This document shows, piece after piece, positions 6,533 to 8,849 of a DNA stretch of 8,849 nucleotides. The notes under the pieces are model-generated. The model was not told the DNA's origin and made no database searches. It saw only the letters and a list, made by a program, of their open reading frames with translations. Position 1 is the first letter of the stretch; each line of letters starts with the position of its first letter. The stretch covers positions 1 to 8,849 of the forward strand of contig JAOPWF010000520.1 in NCBI GenBank assembly GCA_025965815.1, written 5' to 3'. The DNA is from Mycobacterium sp. GTDB taxonomy: Bacteria > Actinomycetota > Actinomycetes > Mycobacteriales > Mycobacteriaceae. The position numbers and the translations under genes were made by a program.

Positions 6533-6642
6533 GTCAGGGCCTTTGCGTCTTCGTTGAAGTCACTCCACAGCAGACCGAGGAGCTCGGATTCCCGCAATCC
6601 GGTAGCGATCGGCAGAGTGATCGAGTCGTCTTCCTGACCTGT
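6529..6642 (-). pseudogene. Tyrosine recombinase (phage integrase) fragment
   Basis: On the minus strand a short stretch reads EDDSITLPIATGLRESELLG followed by LLWSDFNEDAKALTV. This is box I of tyrosine recombinases, where TGLRxSELLGLxWSD carries the first catalytic arginine, followed by the usual D-x-x-x-x-T-L-T-V beta strands. Only about 38 codons survive. The rest of the catalytic domain (HxxR and the Tyr) and the N-terminal arm-binding domain are missing, and the frame meets a stop just upstream at about 6655. It is sandwiched exactly between the AbiEii-like remnant and the open frame leading into the OB-fold gene, as expected for the scar of a lost mobile element. The reading beyond 6529 (to about 6352) stays open but no longer resembles an integrase. 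Confidence 0.6.
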
Positions 6643-6746
6643 TCGAGGAACGCATTACTCGAGGAGTCGAGAAAGTCCAGGCGCGATTCGCTCAGAGCGA
6701 TCAGCAACGCATTGACACCTACGAACACCCTGAGCCGCCGCCAGCG

Positions 6747-7040
6747 GTGATCGCGGTGGACGGTCTATCCGCGGGACACTGGGCGACCGTCGAGGGCCGA
6801 GTCCAAGAGGTCGACGACACAACCAGCGACGGGGAAACGGTGCGAGTGATCGATATTGGTGACGACAGCGGCGACCTGCGTGTCACCTTCAGCCCCGGTC
6901 ATGGCGGCATCGATATCCAACCCGGGCAATTGCTGCGGATCACCGGAATGGCGCGCCGCTCCGGCAACCAGCCCATCCACATGACCGACCCCATTTACCG
7001 TGTCATCGAGACACCCGAAGGCAACACCCCGGGCGAGTGA
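6747..7040 (+). CDS. Small OB-fold protein, possibly 5'-truncated
   Basis: The 97-residue product has the rhythm of an OB-fold nucleic-acid-binding domain: WATVEGRVQEVDD, VRVIDIGDDSGDLRVTF, then PGQLLRITGMARRSGNQPIH and MTDPIYRVIE. It would bind single-stranded DNA or RNA, or serve as a structural OB domain; no enzyme motif is present. The GTG at 6747 is the first usual start, but it has no ribosome binding site. The frame is open back to a TGA at 6618-6620 with protein-like sequence (LFEERITRGVEKVQARFAQS, then IDTYEHPEPPP). This includes no ATG, GTG or TTG. The natural start was therefore probably replaced by the recombinase fragment, and the gene may be silent or expressed from the inner GTG. 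Its neighbours on both sides are remnants. Confidence 0.6.
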   Translation: MIAVDGLSAGHWATVEGRVQEVDDTTSDGETVRVIDIGDDSGDLRVTFSPGHGGIDIQPGQLLRITGMARRSGNQPIHMTDPIYRVIETPEGNTPGE

Positions 7041-7095
7041 GCAATCTCCTACAAACCGGAAGTGGATGTGACCGCAATGAATCGGGCGGTTCGGG

Positions 7096-7328
7096 CAGCG
7101 TCGACTCGTGCACATCGACTGTCCAACGAGCGATGTCCACAAGCTTAATCTGGGTGTGCTGGGAGGCGTGGACCAGGAGGGTAAACGCTTGCTGACCGGT
7201 AATACGGTTGGGGCGCATCAGGATCCCTTGGCCTGACCGATGACGTCGCGAGTGGCGATGGCGTCGCTGAGTTGATCGTCGCGGACAGCGTCCCATGGAG
7301 TGGTGTAATTCGGATCGGTGAACCATCT
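7096..7328 (-). pseudogene. Frameshifted ANTAR-domain regulator remnant
   Basis: On the minus strand one frame reads WFTDPNYTTPWDAVRDDQ and then DAIATRDVIGQAKG. After the loss of one base near 7224 the next frame continues GILMRPNRITGQQAFTLLVH, then ASQHTQIKLVDIARWTVD. This is an ANTAR domain: the AIxxRxxIGQAKGILM helix, then the AFxLLxxxSQxxxxKLxxxA helices that bind paired RNA hairpins in antitermination. Mycobacterial ANTAR proteins usually carry an N-terminal GAF or PAS sensor domain, which is missing. A stop lies just upstream of the Trp codon (7335 region). The remnant is therefore truncated and frameshifted. Restoring one G in the run AAGGGATCC would repair the domain itself. Confidence 0.7.
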
Positions 7329-7380
7329 GGTTCGTGATCAACGAGTCATGTTGTATGGTAGGCGTTTTCGAGTTCCAGTG

Positions 7381-7824
7381 TCAACGATTCCGGACCGCGC
7401 GGATCATCTTGCGGGTGGGTTGAAACGCGGGCAGAGGGGGTCCCGCCCACAGCAGCACGCGCACGTCGACGCGTTCGGCGAGACGAGCGAGGATGTCAAG
7501 CACAGTGGATGTGTCACCGTCTCGGGTCAGTTCAAAACCGGGGGTGAGATGCCAGCCGGCGATGTGGATCTGTGAGTGAGCGCCCGCCAGCGCCTTCGCG
7601 ATGGCACCGCACGCCCGCTCACCGTCGACCAAGACCTCGACCGAATTGCCCTTTCGAGGCTGCGGGTCGGTCAGTGCCCACAGCCCCGATCCGGCCGCGA
7701 ACTCGAACACCGACGTGTGTCCCAAGCGGTGAAGCCGGCGATGGTGATGGCCTCGCACCCAGCGTTCGAGACCCGCACCGACCCCCCGGTCAACCCGGTC
7801 AAGCATCTTGCGAGCCACACCCAT
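7381..7824 (-). pseudogene. Phospholipase-D-like protein, 3'-truncated
   Basis: The frame encodes 147 residues that match only the N-terminal part of a PLD-superfamily protein. It has a basic leader (RKMLDRVDRGVGAGLERWVR), then VEVLVDGERACGAIAKAL, QIHIAGWHLTPGFEL, and VDVRVLLWAGPPLPAFQPTR, before stopping at RAVRNR. In intact relatives this is followed by a strand leading to HCHHEK and the two HxKxxxxD catalytic motifs, in a protein of several hundred residues. None of that is present, so the fragment should have no phosphodiesterase activity. Homology ends at about 7384, and an ANTAR remnant begins about 50 bases further, indicating a deletion that fused the two. Its ATG has only a weak ribosome site. 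The YetF-like remnant lies upstream in the same direction. Confidence 0.7.
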
Positions 7825-7997
7825 CAGCCCTCGCCCTCTGCCACGCCTCAGCCCGGGCTGCGTCCCCCGGGACTACATCATCGCGCACTCCGGCACACCC
7901 CCGGTCACCGAGCGCCCAACGATCACAGCAACTCGGTGGCCCGGCAACCATTCATTGGGCGAGCATCCGTCGGCCGGCAACAAGGCCGCTGCCCGCG

Positions 7998-8482
7998 TCA
8001 CCGGCGGGTCGTCAGTATGTCCTCGACCCGGGAGAGGCGGTCGATCAACTCGGCGACGTCAGCCTTGGTGGCGGCCTGCTCGGTGTGTTTGAGGGTTAGG
8101 ACCAGCTGCACGCCGGGTTCGAGTCGGCCGTAGTCGATTTGACCGATGGCATTTCCGTTTTGTAGCCGCACCGCGTGTTCGAGCTGGCTTCGCCGCAGGC
8201 CGAGGTGGCGCAGTTTCGAATCGATGACGCAGCCGCCGTCGATGACCACCGTGGCGCGGCCCTCGAAGAGGCGCGTTCCGCCATCGGGCTGATTGTGGTG
8301 AGCCGGTTGATACCCGCGTTCACCGCGACGAGGGTCACGGCACCGACCATCAGGCCGAGTAGCGAATTGTCGTTGCCGATGACGGCGTTCTGCACGACGT
8401 TGGACAACAAGAAGATGACGATGAAGTCGAACGTGTTCATCGCGGCCAGCCCGCGTTTGCCGGTCAACCGGAACAACACCAT
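7998..8482 (-). pseudogene. YetF/DUF421 membrane protein, frameshifted
   Basis: The first frame, from ATG 8482, gives LFRLTGKRGLAAMNTFDFIV and IFLLSNVVQNAVIGNDNSLL, then a second hydrophobic helix ending NAGINRLTTISPMAER. After a one-base loss between about 8266 and 8276, a second frame gives LFEGRATVVIDGG, then LRHLGLRRSQLEHAVRLQNG and IDYGRLEPGVQLVL, plus a C-terminal helix to TTRR at 7998. R-x-x-GKR, S-N-x-V-Q-N-x-x-I-G and the EGRxxVVIxxG strand are DUF421/YetF hallmarks. Family members are membrane proteins of poorly known role with three N-terminal helices. Here the first helix is missing as well, because upstream codons to a TGA near 8547 are not hydrophobic. Repaired, it would be about 161 residues. 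A sequencing indel could explain the frameshift but not the missing helix. Confidence 0.7.
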
Positions 8483-8772
8483 CAGCAGGGCCGTGCTGTC
8501 GGTGACCGGCTTGGTACTCGTGCTGCTGCTGGGGCTCGTGATCTGAGCTGGTGGTCACCCATATGACGCCTCGATCCCGGTCGCCAGCGTATCGCCACCA
8601 GCAGTGAATGCGATGCAGCGCCGAGCCGCACCTTTCGCCGCGAGTCTTCTGGTCAATAACGCCGAGACGAAAGGGCGCTCAGGCATAAGATCACGCCGAG
8701 CTGACCGGCATCGCTGCCTCGCACGCAGGCTACGAGCTCTTGCCAGCATGCCCCTCCGAGCAAGGAGTCCGG

Positions 8773-8849
8773 ATGTCCGCTGAAATGTCGCCCGCAACTC
8801 CTGGACGCATTGCTGGGGTCGAGGTGCGCTCGATCGACTATGTGCCGCT
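8773..8849 (+). CDS. NCS1-type purine/cytosine/allantoin permease, N-terminus
   Basis: A strong ribosome site (AAGGAG, 8762-8767) lies five bases before an ATG that opens a frame running off the window. The 25 codons read MSAEMSPATPGRIAGVEVRS followed by IDYVP. A short polar leader ending in VExRSIDYVP is typical of NCS1 (purine-cytosine permease family) transporters, where it precedes an ERHG motif and twelve membrane helices. The call depends on this short motif alone. The 212 bases upstream (8561-8772) contain no gene I can support and probably hold its promoter; I see no known riboswitch there. Confidence 0.55.
   Translation, partial: MSAEMSPATPGRIAGVEVRSIDYVP

Noticed and set aside
6534..6728. 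Minus-strand 64-codon frame beginning MFVGVNALLIAL
   Set aside because: It overlaps the better supported integrase frame and the plus-strand extension of the OB-fold gene, and has no recognisable continuation.
8555..8797. Minus-strand 80-codon Arg-rich frame near the right end
   Set aside because: Arg/Ala-rich low-information sequence without a ribosome site, overlapping the permease start and its likely promoter.
1..8849. CRISPR arrays, tRNA or rRNA genes, intact insertion sequences
   Set aside because: No regular short repeats with spacers, no cloverleaf-like segments and no complete transposase were seen on reading both strands by eye. A dedicated search could still find a weak one.

Overview
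The window is high-GC actinobacterial DNA. GTG starts, the DUF4118/GAF sensor kinase, short Gly/His-rich envelope proteins, and ANTAR, YetF and deazaflavin-reductase remnants all point to a mycobacterium or a close relative. This is inferred from protein style; no rRNA or other marker gene is present.

Bases 1-2493 (+ strand) hold the end of a carbohydrate operon. It comprises the C-terminus of a LacI-type regulator, an FGGY sugar kinase overlapping it by GTGA, and a LacD/YihT-like class I aldolase 10 nt downstream with a strong ribosome binding site. Together kinase and aldolase would phosphorylate a ketose and split it into two three-carbon-type products. The true sugar is not visible here.

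Bases 2499-5965 (- strand) form a signalling and envelope block. A membrane-anchored NarL-type histidine kinase (2667-4391) is followed downstream by a small broken remnant of a Ddn-type deazaflavin nitroreductase. Upstream lie a secreted Gly/His/Trp-rich protein (5009-5287), ending in a 15-bp terminator hairpin, and a single-pass membrane protein with a His/Gly-rich tail (5639-5965). The kinase gene and the secreted-protein gene share a duplicated upstream element of about 80 bp. It contains an identical 20-mer with an inverted repeat, which suggests they are co-regulated.

Bases about 5950-8560 are a graveyard of accessory and stress genes. They contain a frameshifted AbiEii-like nucleotidyltransferase toxin remnant that abuts, within a few bases at about 6530, a fragment of tyrosine recombinase on the other strand. 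Next is a small OB-fold protein whose natural start seems to have been lost. Then come a frameshifted ANTAR-domain remnant, a phospholipase-D-like gene cut off before its HKD motifs, and a YetF/DUF421 membrane protein with one frameshift. Several of these frameshifts need only one base to repair, so sequencing error cannot be excluded. The two truncations and the recombinase junction look real.

The window closes with the first 25 codons of an NCS1-type purine/cytosine/allantoin permease on the + strand. The most interesting things are the shared promoter element linking the kinase to a metal-binding-looking secreted protein, and the toxin/recombinase breakpoint.
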